From positions 1 through 36,350 of the forward strand of contig SCKW01000002.1 in the NCBI GenBank assembly GCA_004100265.1: DNA of 36,350 nt. Reading direction: 5' to 3'. The number at the start of each line of letters is the position of its first letter. Within the stretch, counting starts at the first letter, position 1. Below are positions 1-9,175 of the stretch, piece after piece. This stretch comes from Candidatus Chaera renei (GTDB lineage: Bacteria; Patescibacteriota; Saccharimonadia; Saccharimonadales; Saccharimonadaceae). A program made the translations under genes and the position numbers. A model generated the notes under the pieces. The model saw only the letters and a list, made by a program, of their open reading frames with translations. It was not told the origin of the DNA and did no database searches.

Positions 1-2
1 CC

Positions 3-560
3 TACGGCCGGCTAAAATTTGAAAGCGGCGTACACCGGGTGCAACGCATCCCCTCTACCGAAAGTTCCGGCCGCATCCATACCAGCACCGCCACGGTGGC
101 CGTTATGCCCGAGGCCGAAGAAGCTGATATCCAGATTAATCCGTCAGACTTGCGCATTGACGTTTATCGTGCCAGCGGGCACGGCGGCCAGAGCGTGAAT
201 ACAACCGACTCCGCGGTGCGCATTACCCATTTACCCACCGGCCTGGTAGTTACCTGCCAAGACGAAAAAAGCCAATTAAAAAACAAAGCAAAAGCCATGA
301 ACGTACTTAAATCAAGGCTATACAACCAAAAAATCGAAGAAGAACAGTCGAAAGTCGTCGCCAGGCGCCGCAGTCTTATCGGTTCGGGCGACCGCAGCGA
401 AAAAGTTCGCACTTACAACTTCCCCCAGGACAGGATTACCGACCATCGTATCGGCTTCAATCGCTCCAATATAGCCGGCTTCTTAAACGGCAACATAGAC
501 GACCTGTTGGAGCGCTTGAGCGCCTACGAATCAGAGATCCGTAGGCAAAATGCTCTATAA
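3..560 (+). CDS. prfA: Peptide chain release factor 1, 3' part (5' end lies outside the window)
   Basis: Open frame from position 3 reads [37 protein letters not shown]...; GGQ motif in [26 protein letters not shown]. Confidence 0.95.
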   Translation, partial: YGRLKFESGVHRVQRIPSTESSGRIHTSTATVAVMPEAEEADIQINPSDLRIDVYRASGHGGQSVNTTDSAVRITHLPTGLVVTCQDEKSQLKNKAKAMNVLKSRLYNQKIEEEQSKVVARRRSLIGSGDRSEKVRTYNFPQDRITDHRIGFNRSNIAGFLNGNIDDLLERLSAYESEIRRQNAL

Positions 561-1392
561 AACTATCGCGGATTGGTTAGATCAAGCGTCCGACGCTTTG
601 GCTGAAGCGGGCATTGACTCGGCGCGACTTGACGCGCGACTGCTGGCCGAACACGTTCTAAGGCGCTCAAGGGAATGGCTGCTGGCACGGCCGGAATATC
701 GGCCGTCAAACGCCCAACTGGCAGCAATGAACCGTCTGCTTAGAGCAAGGATCAAACGCGTGCCGCTGGCCTATTTAACCGGCCATAAGCAGTTCTGGAA
801 CCTGGATTTGACGGTTTCTCCCCGTGTTTTGATTCCGCGCCCGGAAAGCGAAGCCATGGTCAGACTGGCCCTGTCGGCCGATCTGCCGGCAGCCGGCACG
901 GTAATAGACGTGGGCACCGGTTCGGGCTGTTTGGCGGTCGCCGTTTGCGTCAGCCGGCCGGACCTGCGTATCTGGGCCTGTGACATTTCACCGGCGGCGC
1001 TAAAAACGGCACGCCAAAATGCCACAAAACACGCTGCCGACATTCGTTTTTGCCAATCGGATCTGTTGCGAAACGCCAAACTGCCAGATAAGGCCGATCT
1101 AATAATGGCCAACCTGCCCTACCTGGCAAAAGGAACTGAGCCCGCCAGACGCCAGTATCAGCCCGAGTTGGCATATGAGCCCGCCACGGCGCTTTATGCC
1201 CGCCAAAACGGCCTGGCCGATATTTTCAGACTGCTGCCCCAAGCCGCTCGCCGTCTTAAGCCAGGCGGCTGGTTGCTGTTAGAAGCCGAGCCTAAACAAA
1301 TGCCAGCAATTATCAAGAAGGCTGAAAGCTTAAACCTGCGGGCCAGCTCTCAAGAGGGTTGGGCTCTCGGCCTACGCCTAACAACTCCGTAA
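550..1392 (+). CDS. prmC: Release factor glutamine methyltransferase (PrmC/HemK family)
   Basis: SAM-binding [20 protein letters not shown] at the NPPY position; overlaps prfA 3' end, the classic prfA-prmC order. Confidence 0.92.
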   Translation: MLYKTIADWLDQASDALAEAGIDSARLDARLLAEHVLRRSREWLLARPEYRPSNAQLAAMNRLLRARIKRVPLAYLTGHKQFWNLDLTVSPRVLIPRPESEAMVRLALSADLPAAGTVIDVGTGSGCLAVAVCVSRPDLRIWACDISPAALKTARQNATKHAADIRFCQSDLLRNAKLPDKADLIMANLPYLAKGTEPARRQYQPELAYEPATALYARQNGLADIFRLLPQAARRLKPGGWLLLEAEPKQMPAIIKKAESLNLRASSQEGWALGLRLTTP

Positions 1393-1428
1393 GACAGCGG
1401 CCGGATTATCTCTGCCCGATTGCTATGG

Positions 1429-2658
1429 TTATTGAATAACTCCAAGGGTGACTTTGATTACCTGCGAGGAGCCTCCCCTTAAAATTTTAAGGCTTACGCT
1501 GTCCCCCGGCACATGCTGGGCTAAAATACTAGCCAAGCCGTTGCGTTGAGTAACGTCGGCACCATCTACTTTGGTAATAATGTCGCCCTCCTTAAGGCCG
1601 GCTTTTTCGGCCGGACTGCCGGCGGCAACCGCCGGTTGGCCGTTGCCGCTATAGACATAGGCCCCCTCTTGAATCGGCAGATTAAATTGCTTAGCTATCT
1701 CGTTGTTGATAGACAGGTACCGTACCCCCATATAGGCCCTTTCCACCTTGCCATCTTTGAGAACGGTTTTAATAAGGCCTTTAGCGGCATTGATGGGTAT
1801 GGCAAATCCAATGTTCTGAGCCTGCGAGGCGATTGCCGTATTAACGCCTATCACCTCCCCCTGAAGATTAACCAGCGGCCCGCCGGAATTGCCGGGATTA
1901 ATGGCCGCGTCGGTTTGAAACAAGTCTTGCAGATTTTCTACGCGGTTATTGCCATCGCTGGCACTTAGCGGACGGCCTATGCCCGAGATAATCCCCGAGG
2001 TGACGGTATTTTGAAACTGCCCCAGCGCGTTGCCAAAAGCCACCACTTTCTGTCCTATGCGCACCTGCGAGGAGTCGGCCAAGGTTGCCGCTGGCAAGGG
2101 TTGGGGGGAGTTAATTTTTAAAAAGGCCAAATCGTTCAACGGATCGCGGCCCACTACCGTAACATTGTCGAATACCGTCGAATCGGCCAAAATGACTCGT
2201 ACGCTGGTAGCGTCTTGCGGCAAAACGTGCCGATTAGTCAAAACGTAGCCGTTCGCGCTGATAATGATGCCGGTAGCAGCGCTCTGCGACGTCACGCCGT
2301 AAAGACTAGAGCTCTTGGCAACGATTGATACCACGCTGGGGGACACTTTTTTAGCCACGTCGGCTACTACCTCTGACTCTTGCAACACTATCGTTCCCCG
2401 GTTTTGAACGATAGCCCTATTGGCGTCTGGCCGCACTAATCCGCTGGCGACAACCACCCAGGCACCCACTCCGCCGCCCAGCAAAGCTACCGCCGCTATC
2501 GCCAGCCATTTTAGAATCGCTTGGCCCTTACGGCCACTGCTAGGCGCGCTGCCGCCAGAAAGAGCTAGCCGTGTCTCGGCTGCGTCTCCGGGCCGGGCAG
2601 CGGCAGATTGTTCCAGGGTTTGAGGGGCTTCTGTTTTAGTTGGATTGTCTTCACTCAT
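1429..2658 (-). CDS. HtrA/DegP-like S1C serine protease with N-terminal TM and C-terminal PDZ domain
   Basis: TNRHVL, DPLNDLAFLKI and GNSGGPL catalytic motifs; PDZ-like AGLKEGDIITKVDGADV; start chosen at MSEDN after AAGGAG. Confidence 0.93.
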   Translation of the reverse strand: MSEDNPTKTEAPQTLEQSAAARPGDAAETRLALSGGSAPSSGRKGQAILKWLAIAAVALLGGGVGAWVVVASGLVRPDANRAIVQNRGTIVLQESEVVADVAKKVSPSVVSIVAKSSSLYGVTSQSAATGIIISANGYVLTNRHVLPQDATSVRVILADSTVFDNVTVVGRDPLNDLAFLKINSPQPLPAATLADSSQVRIGQKVVAFGNALGQFQNTVTSGIISGIGRPLSASDGNNRVENLQDLFQTDAAINPGNSGGPLVNLQGEVIGVNTAIASQAQNIGFAIPINAAKGLIKTVLKDGKVERAYMGVRYLSINNEIAKQFNLPIQEGAYVYSGNGQPAVAAGSPAEKAGLKEGDIITKVDGADVTQRNGLASILAQHVPGDSVSLKILRGGSSQVIKVTLGVIQ

Positions 2659-2702
2659 CAAGCGAACTCCTTTTTTATTTAATCTCGTTTGTTATTTTTT
2701 TC

Positions 2703-3473
2703 TTACAGAGCGATGTTCCATGGAGTAAACCGGATGAAAATCAAAAGCAGCAACAAAACCAAAAAAAGGATCGGGCCACGCGCCTCTTTAAAGCGCACGC
2801 TGCCGCGGTGTTTAAAAATATCGTAAAGCCGCTGGGCGACAAACCCCGCCAGCAACCCGACAATCGACAGCTGGGAGATAGCCAGCGAACCAACAAAAAG
2901 ATAAGCGACCATCCAGTGGTAATAAAGCCAGCCGATTTCGGCAAGCACCAACCCCCAGGCCAGCGCCGGCAGGGTGGCTCCTTCTTCGTCATAAGCGTTT
3001 AAAACGTGGCGGGCCGCGCCGTAGCCGATTAACCATACCGCCAGCACGAACAGCGAAGATGGCAACAGATACGAAAAACTAGAGACCGCCAGAAGCCCGG
3101 CGAACTGGGCTACCCCGGCCTGCCAAACTACGTAATGGCGACGGGTGCGGGATTTAAGCAACAGCAACCAGGCACCATAAAGACCGCTCAGCAATATTTG
3201 CAAGCCAGTCTCACCTTGCCCGAGATAGAGCAAAGCCACAAAACTCAACCCCACCACGATATCTACCAAATTGCTCTGCAAATGGACAAACCAGTACCGC
3301 GGCCGCACCGCGAACACCCGCCACTTGCTCAAAAGCAACAACCCCACTGCCAGATACGGCGGGTCAAATAACCTTACCAGCCAATAAAGCGCCACCACTA
3401 AGCCTAAATTCAAAACAATGTAAAGAACGTCGCTCCAAAGATTGTGGCGCCTGGCGGCTTTAATTAACTCCAT
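2703..3473 (-). CDS. Polytopic membrane protein of unknown function
   Basis: About seven hydrophobic segments; start overlaps the LCP gene 3' end by a few codons (translational coupling likely). Confidence 0.75.
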   Translation of the reverse strand: MELIKAARRHNLWSDVLYIVLNLGLVVALYWLVRLFDPPYLAVGLLLLSKWRVFAVRPRYWFVHLQSNLVDIVVGLSFVALLYLGQGETGLQILLSGLYGAWLLLLKSRTRRHYVVWQAGVAQFAGLLAVSSFSYLLPSSLFVLAVWLIGYGAARHVLNAYDEEGATLPALAWGLVLAEIGWLYYHWMVAYLFVGSLAISQLSIVGLLAGFVAQRLYDIFKHRGSVRFKEARGPILFLVLLLLLIFIRFTPWNIAL

Positions 3474-5115
3474 TGCCACCTACGATTATAACAAAATCAG
3501 CCCGCGAACTGATCGTCGAAGGCAGAGACGCCTTATCTTGGGAGGTGACTCCCAACAAATTCTCTAACTTGGCTCTGGTGGCCGGCTTATCGCCCTTGAG
3601 ATCATATAGCTGGTACTTGGCGGCGTAAGGACCGCCTGCCGCGTTACCGACTACCCCTATCGTCAAGCCTTGAGCGGCAAGAGCATCGGCCTGCTTTTGG
3701 GCGGCGCCGGGCACGCCGGAACCATTGAGCACGTCGATTTTAGCGGCCTCGTTGACCACCGCTATTTCGCCGGTTTCATATGCTCTGACAACCGCCTGAA
3801 TTTTGCCGAAATTCATCAATCCGGCAACCGGACGGACAATACTTTGATCGCCGTAAGCTCCGGTGGTGACCAGGGGCGCGTTAGGATCAACCAAGTTGAT
3901 GGTGGCTAATTTTGACGCGTCCACCTGTTGGGCTAGCCGTATTAAGGTTTTTACCTCGGAGGCAGAAAAATTGGTTTTAACGTTGTTACCCAAGCCGTCA
4001 ATCAGTTTAGTAACCTTAACCGGGTTGGTCAGCACGCCCGCGCTCATAGCTTTGTTGCGAAGCGCCACGATAATTTCACGCTGATACTTTTCGCGATCAA
4101 AGTTGCCACCGCTTAAACCGTAACCACCGGCGGCATTGCGCGCCCTGGCAAGCGCGAGAGCGTGTTCGCCGTCCAGAGTAACCGGGCCGTTCGGGTATTT
4201 AACGTAATAGCAGCGGAAGTTACATTTCCAGTCAAAATTTCTATCCAAAATACCGCGGGGATCGGAACTATTGATAGTTACGGTAACGCCGCCTACCGCG
4301 TTAACGGCGTCCCGCAGAGCAGTGTAGTTGACGTGCACATAATATTGCACGTTTGTCCCGGTAAACTGCTCGACCATTTTTATCAGCATGGCGGCGCCGG
4401 CTGATTCGTTTTTGGATTGCCCCAGGCCGCATTCGTAAGCAGCGTTAATTTTGCCTTCATAACCGCTGGTGCAGGCTTGACCGTATTTCACCCATAAATC
4501 ACGCGGCACGCTTAGCATAAAGCCGGTTTTATCTTTCGGATTAATATTCAAGAGCATAATTGAATCCGTCAACAAAGCACCGTCGTGCTGCGGGTCGTCT
4601 TCTGACGTGCCAAAAAGCAAGACATTCACCCGGCCGTATTGGTCGGTTTTCAAGTTTTTGCCTTCGCTGATCAATGCCGCGAAAAGATTGCCGTTAAACA
4701 CCCTGCCGCCGGCCAAGAAAAATTTTACACCAACGTAGCCGCCTATCAGCAATAGGCCGACCAGAAGCGACAAGGCGCCGAACTTCAAAAAACGGCGTAA
4801 ACGATGCCGGCGCAGCGCCCGCTCGGGCTTGGGCCGCTTGCCCGGCTCCTCGACCTCCAGGGGCATCTCGGCCAGAACCTGCGACAACCCGCCGGCAGCG
4901 CTGGAAGCGCTTTGCTGCGGCGACAGACCGTGGCCCGGCGCAGCAGGCCGCAACCGGTCTGCAACCATCTTATCTTGAGAATGACTAGACGGTTTTTTTA
5001 AAAAGCGCCCGGGCAGCTCTAAATTATCTATGCCAAGGCGGGGCGGCGCCGGCTGACTGCCGCGATTGCGCACGATAAAACCGTCAACATTGGCGTGAGA
5101 AGATTTACGAAACAT
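3460..5115 (-). CDS. LytR-CpsA-Psr (LCP) family cell-wall protein with C-terminal LytR_C-like region
   Basis: TM segment then VNVLLFGTSEDD...TDSIMLLNINP...SVPRDLWV...INAAYECG...DGEHALALARAR; C-terminal IDVLNGSGVPGAAQKQADAL. Start at MFRKSSHAN after GGAG. Confidence 0.92.
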   Translation of the reverse strand: MFRKSSHANVDGFIVRNRGSQPAPPRLGIDNLELPGRFLKKPSSHSQDKMVADRLRPAAPGHGLSPQQSASSAAGGLSQVLAEMPLEVEEPGKRPKPERALRRHRLRRFLKFGALSLLVGLLLIGGYVGVKFFLAGGRVFNGNLFAALISEGKNLKTDQYGRVNVLLFGTSEDDPQHDGALLTDSIMLLNINPKDKTGFMLSVPRDLWVKYGQACTSGYEGKINAAYECGLGQSKNESAGAAMLIKMVEQFTGTNVQYYVHVNYTALRDAVNAVGGVTVTINSSDPRGILDRNFDWKCNFRCYYVKYPNGPVTLDGEHALALARARNAAGGYGLSGGNFDREKYQREIIVALRNKAMSAGVLTNPVKVTKLIDGLGNNVKTNFSASEVKTLIRLAQQVDASKLATINLVDPNAPLVTTGAYGDQSIVRPVAGLMNFGKIQAVVRAYETGEIAVVNEAAKIDVLNGSGVPGAAQKQADALAAQGLTIGVVGNAAGGPYAAKYQLYDLKGDKPATRAKLENLLGVTSQDKASLPSTISSRADFVIIVGGNGVN

Positions 5116-5204
5116 GAGAAATAGCTCCATTCACTATATATCGTTTCCGCTTGGCGGTAAACCTGTAGTAGTGCTTAAGCTTGATTCGTTATAAGATAGA
5201 ACCC

Positions 5205-6044
5205 ATGAATCCTCAAGATGGCCGAAACTGGCCGCAGGCACCTGATTCGGGCGGATCGTCCGGGCAGCAAAACACTGAAAATCCTCCAGGTCGCACCGAA
5301 CCGTTTGCTAATACCCCAGCGGCCGAACCCGCCGCCCAGACGGGCGCCCAAGCCGGCGCGGGTCTGCCCGCGGCCAGTGGCGGCATTTATCCTATAGGCG
5401 CAACCGCTCCACAGCCGATGACGAGCGCGCATAGTTCGTCCAAATCAATAAAACCACGGCTGATCGGCGGCCTAAGATTGCTGATTAACCTAGCGACTTT
5501 TGTGGCTTTGGTTTGGCTGGGGGTTGTGTTGATCAACCACTTCGCTTTTCAATCTTATTTCGTTCAGGGAACTAGCATGCAGCCTACTCTGCAAAACAAC
5601 GACCGCCTGCTTGTCAGTAAGTTCGAACGCACCGGCGCTATGCTGACCAGCCAGCCATATCTGCCGGCCCGGGGACAGATTGTGGTACTTGACAGTCGAG
5701 CCTCTCCTTTCACCGCCGTGCAAAAAGAAGAGTTGGTTAAGCGGGTAATCGGCCTGCCAGGCGACACGGTAACAATCGACGGTGGCAAAGTAATCATTAA
5801 AAACCCGAGCAACCCATACGGCTTCAACGTGGACCAGGCGCTCGGCCTGCGGCTGGACCCCACCTACGCCGATCAGCCGCTAACCGTTGAAGTGCCGGCA
5901 GGGCAAGTTTTTGTGCTGGGCGACAATCGCGGCCCCGGCGGGTCATATGATTCACGCTCGTTCGGCACCGTGCCGGTCCGTTACATCGAAGGGCGCCTGT
6001 GGGTGCGCCTGTTTCCGTTTGATCGGTTCCACGTATTTAAATGA
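5205..6044 (+). CDS. lepB: Signal peptidase I (first of two tandem paralogues) with long Pro/Ala/Gly-rich cytoplasmic N-terminus
   Basis: TM segment then SYFVQGTSMQPTLQNNDRLLVSK; VKRVIGLPGDTV; GDNRGPGGSYDSRSFGTV. Confidence 0.92.
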   Translation: MNPQDGRNWPQAPDSGGSSGQQNTENPPGRTEPFANTPAAEPAAQTGAQAGAGLPAASGGIYPIGATAPQPMTSAHSSSKSIKPRLIGGLRLLINLATFVALVWLGVVLINHFAFQSYFVQGTSMQPTLQNNDRLLVSKFERTGAMLTSQPYLPARGQIVVLDSRASPFTAVQKEELVKRVIGLPGDTVTIDGGKVIIKNPSNPYGFNVDQALGLRLDPTYADQPLTVEVPAGQVFVLGDNRGPGGSYDSRSFGTVPVRYIEGRLWVRLFPFDRFHVFK

Positions 6045-6604
6045 AAGATTTTTGGCGACTGACCGGCTTTTTGGCGGCTATAGTTATCGGGGCGCTGCTG
6101 GTCAACGCTTTGGTTTTTAGAAGTTTCGCGGTTAACGGCCCCAGTATGCAAACCACCTTGTTTACCGGCGATCGCCTGATAGTGAACCGGCTGCCGATTA
6201 CCTGGAGCTTGGTCAGCCAAAAGCCCTATCTGCCTGCCCGCGGTCAGATTGTGGTTTTTACTAATCCGAACTGGCGCCCGGGTTTGCCCGAACGCTACAT
6301 TGTTAAAAGAGTAATAGGTTTGCCGGGCGAGCGCGTACTGGTGAGCGATGGAAAAATCACCGTATTCAATCACCAGAAACCCTACGGCTTTAATCCGGAT
6401 AACGGGATTACCGGCCCCACCTCGCCGACCAGCGGCAACAGTGACACCGTGGTGCCCCCGGACCAAATTTACGTGGCCGGCGATCATCGTCAAGACGGCT
6501 TTTCGCTCGATTCGCGCAACGGATTGGGCACCGTCCCTCTAAGCGATCTGCAGGGGCCAGCAGTGCTTCGCTTTTGGCCGATCACTCAGCTGCGCCTATT
6601 TTAA
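6041..6604 (+). CDS. lepB: Signal peptidase I (second tandem paralogue)
   Basis: SFAVNGPSMQTTLFTGDRLIVNR; VKRVIGLPGERV; GDHRQDGFSLDSRNGLGTV; 4-nt overlap with the first copy. Confidence 0.9.
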   Translation: MKDFWRLTGFLAAIVIGALLVNALVFRSFAVNGPSMQTTLFTGDRLIVNRLPITWSLVSQKPYLPARGQIVVFTNPNWRPGLPERYIVKRVIGLPGERVLVSDGKITVFNHQKPYGFNPDNGITGPTSPTSGNSDTVVPPDQIYVAGDHRQDGFSLDSRNGLGTVPLSDLQGPAVLRFWPITQLRLF

Positions 6605-7525
6605 CCGCGCGCCTAGTAGCGCGGTTAAAATACGCTTGAGATCTTGCGCTCCGCGAAAACCGATAGTCAAATAACCCTTTTCTGACCCGCGACCGTTTTT
6701 TAACTGAACCGGCGCTTTCAATACGGTTTGAAGGCGCTCCACGGCGGCCCTTTCGGCTGCGCCGTAGTCTTTTTTTGGCCGCTCGGATAGCGGCCGCTCG
6801 CTGTCGGCACCTTGTTTTCTGGCAACCACGTACCGCTCGGCCCGCCGTACCGACCAGTTTTCTGCCAGCAGGTTTTTCAGCAGATAGCGCTGGCCGGCGG
6901 CATCGCCGCTTAAGGCCAATATCTGCCGGGCGTGCCCTTCGCTTATTTGGCCGCTGACCAGTGCCTGCTTGGCATCGGGCGGCAATTGCAGCAGCCTCAG
7001 CGCGTTGCTGATAGTACTAATCGCCTTACCCCCCACCTGGCGGCCGATTTCCTCGTAAGTCAGGTTGAATTGCTGATGCAACTTCAAATAGGCGGTGGCA
7101 GTTTCCAGCGGATTGAGGTCGCGCCGTTGGATATTCTCTATCAAAGACAGTTCTAATTTATGCTGGTCGCTCAGCGTGCGCACCAGGGCGGGAATCCGCT
7201 TAAGGCCGGCGGTCTTGGCTGCTCGGAAACGCCGCTCGCCGGCTACAATTTGAAACGTTCCGCGGTGCGGCGTTACCACTATCGGCTGCAACACCCCGTG
7301 CTGTTTGATAGAATCGGCAAGTTCGGCCAAGGCTTGCTCGTCAAAATGGCGGCGCGGTTGGTCGGGGTTAACTTGAATCTGCGACAAATCGATTTGCCTG
7401 AGTTCCGAGACTCTTTCGTCCTGCTGGCGGCTAGGATCGAAGTTTTCGTCCAACACCTGAGAGGGAATCAGCGACTCGAATCCCCTGCCCAAGCCTTTCT
7501 TGTTTTTCAGAGTCCGTCCGGCCAT
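6596..7525 (-). CDS. parB: Chromosome-partitioning protein ParB/Spo0J
   Basis: KKGLGRGFESLIP N-terminus; QIQVNPDQPRRHFDEQALAELADSIKQHGVLQPIVV; GERRFRAA; LIENIQRRDLNPLE; start at MAGRTL after GGGGAGG. Confidence 0.95.
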   Translation of the reverse strand: MAGRTLKNKKGLGRGFESLIPSQVLDENFDPSRQQDERVSELRQIDLSQIQVNPDQPRRHFDEQALAELADSIKQHGVLQPIVVTPHRGTFQIVAGERRFRAAKTAGLKRIPALVRTLSDQHKLELSLIENIQRRDLNPLETATAYLKLHQQFNLTYEEIGRQVGGKAISTISNALRLLQLPPDAKQALVSGQISEGHARQILALSGDAAGQRYLLKNLLAENWSVRRAERYVVARKQGADSERPLSERPKKDYGAAERAAVERLQTVLKAPVQLKNGRGSEKGYLTIGFRGAQDLKRILTALLGARLK

Positions 7526-7527
7526 GT

Positions 7528-8292
7528 TCAAAGCCTCCCCGCCAACTCTTTGGCTAGCGCCTTATAGGCTCTGGCGCCCTTGCTCCATCTGTCGTAAGCG
7601 CCTACCGGTAAGCCATGGCTGGGAGCTTCGGCCAGACGCACGTTGCGCGGTATGGTGGTTTCGAAGATTTTTTTAGGAAAATGCCGCTTAATTTCGTCGT
7701 AAACCTGTCGCCCTAAAGAGGTGCGGGTATCTAACATAGTCAGCACCACGCCCAGTAGTTCCAAGGTTGGGTTAAGCCCCTTTCTGACCAGTTGCATCGT
7801 CTCTAACAGCTGGCCCAGCCCCTCCAAGGCGTAAAACTCCGCCTGTACCGGCAGCAATACGTAGTTGGACGCGATCAGCCCGTTGACGGTCAACAGGCTT
7901 AAGCTGGGCGGGCAGTCAATCAGCACCAAATCGTAATCGCCGTTAATTTTTTCAACGGCCATCTTCAGGCGAGAAAACCGTTTTTCCGCCCGCGCCAGTT
8001 CAACTTCGGTATTGGCCAAATGCGAAACCGCCGGGACGATAAACAGATTTTTATGACGGCTCGGCAGGGCCGCCTGACTAAGCGGCAAGTCGTCGGCGAT
8101 GCAGTCTATAACGGTTTTTTCCAGATTCTGTTTGTTAACGCCCAGCCCGCTGGTGGCATTGCCCTGAGGATCAAAGTCTATCAAAAGCACGCGCTTGTTA
8201 GCCTTGGCCAGATAAAACGCCAAATTAACAGCGGTGGTGGTTTTGCCTACTCCGCCCTTTTGGTTGGTAATAGCGATAACCGTTGCGCTCAT
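7528..8292 (-). CDS. parA: Chromosome-partitioning ATPase ParA/Soj
   Basis: ITNQKGGVGKTTTAVNLA deviant Walker A; LLIDFDPQGNATSGLG; DYDLVLIDCPPSLSLLTVNGL; directly upstream of parB. Confidence 0.96.
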   Translation of the reverse strand: MSATVIAITNQKGGVGKTTTAVNLAFYLAKANKRVLLIDFDPQGNATSGLGVNKQNLEKTVIDCIADDLPLSQAALPSRHKNLFIVPAVSHLANTEVELARAEKRFSRLKMAVEKINGDYDLVLIDCPPSLSLLTVNGLIASNYVLLPVQAEFYALEGLGQLLETMQLVRKGLNPTLELLGVVLTMLDTRTSLGRQVYDEIKRHFPKKIFETTIPRNVRLAEAPSHGLPVGAYDRWSKGARAYKALAKELAGRL

Positions 8293-8340
8293 TTTTCTCT
8301 TTTACGTAACCCCTAATCCGGTATTTATTTTACCATATAC

Positions 8341-8369
8341 CCGTGAAAACCAGCCGATCACCGTGAAAA
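8341..8369. repeat. Direct repeat CCGTGAAAA x2 with 20-bp spacing upstream of parA
   Basis: CCGTGAAAA at 8341-8349 and 8361-8369. Confidence 0.6.
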
Positions 8370-8422
8370 ATAACCCGCCCTCACTAAGTCAGGCGAATCA
8401 GAGCGGCGGCTGCCAAAGAAAA

Positions 8423-8737
8423 CTATTTACCGCTGATAGAGATTATCCGCAGCCGGCTGTAGCGCTGCCGGTGACCGGTCTGCCGGTTAACCCGCTTTTT
8501 GGCCTTGAAGCGGATAATGCGCAATTTGTCACCTTTTACTTCTTCGTCAAGCACTTCGGCCTTCACCCGGGCACCGCTAACCAGCGGCCGGCCCAGACTG
8601 ATTTTGCCGGAGCTATCAAACAGCAGCAACGCTTCCAGATCCAGCTCTTTCGTGCCTGGTCGCAGCCTGTCTACCAGCAGGGTGTCTTTTTCGGCTACAA
8701 TGTACTGCTTGTTGCCAACTCTTACGACCGCTTTCAT
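8423..8737 (-). CDS. rplU: 50S ribosomal protein L21
   Basis: MKAVVRVGNKQYIVAEKDTLLVDRL...; FKAKKRVNRQTGHRQRYSRLRIISI is L21-like. Confidence 0.9.
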   Translation of the reverse strand: MKAVVRVGNKQYIVAEKDTLLVDRLRPGTKELDLEALLLFDSSGKISLGRPLVSGARVKAEVLDEEVKGDKLRIIRFKAKKRVNRQTGHRQRYSRLRIISISGK

Positions 8738-8864
8738 TATGTGGTTATTTGTTCCTGAAACTGTAAGTTAAAATTAATCCAAGCATTGACTTTAACAGAT
8801 GCGAGTATTTTAGTAAAGCCCGTCCCGCGTCCGACCGGTCGCCGCTCCTTTAGGCAATCGGTTT

Positions 8865-9086
8865 TTAGGCAAAATCGAACCATTTGGGGTCGGATTTTAA
8901 ATCCTGTTCAACCTTTTCCCAGAATCCAGCCAGTTGGGCGTAATCAGGCGTTTCTTCTAGCGTTAGGCTGTTGGATGCGGCGGAATCCTCGATAGACCTT
9001 AAGAGCTCGTCATCGTCGGCCGCGGCGGTAGCGAAAACCAGACTATGCCGCCCAAGCTTACGAAGAGTTTTGTCAATGATTTGCAT
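8865..9086 (-). CDS. Small acidic protein of unknown function (73 aa)
   Basis: Open frame MQIIDKTLRKLGRHSLVFATAAADDDELL... preceded by a consensus-like promoter (TTGACT-N17-TATAAT). Confidence 0.65.
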   Translation of the reverse strand: MQIIDKTLRKLGRHSLVFATAAADDDELLRSIEDSAASNSLTLEETPDYAQLAGFWEKVEQDLKSDPKWFDFA

Positions 9087-9107
9087 GATGGTTTTTATGT
9101 TGTTTAG

Positions 9108-9150
9108 TAATCCTACCTAGGATTATACCAGATTATTATGCGCCAGTCAA
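9108..9150 (-). promoter_or_regulatory. Promoter of the 73-aa gene with overlapping 18-bp palindrome (operator candidate)
   Basis: Minus strand TTGACT (9150-9145) N17 TATAAT (9127-9122); TAATCCTA-CC-TAGGATTA at 9108-9125 overlaps the -10 and presumed start site. Confidence 0.7.
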
Positions 9151-9175
9151 ATAAGGTTGCTAAGCCGCCGAATAA

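Noticed and set aside
3-560. Possible UGA recoding, as in some CPR lineages (Gracilibacteria/SR1)
   Set aside because: UGA is used as a normal stop in this window (e.g. def and the HExxH gene end in TGA at sensible positions), so the standard code fits.
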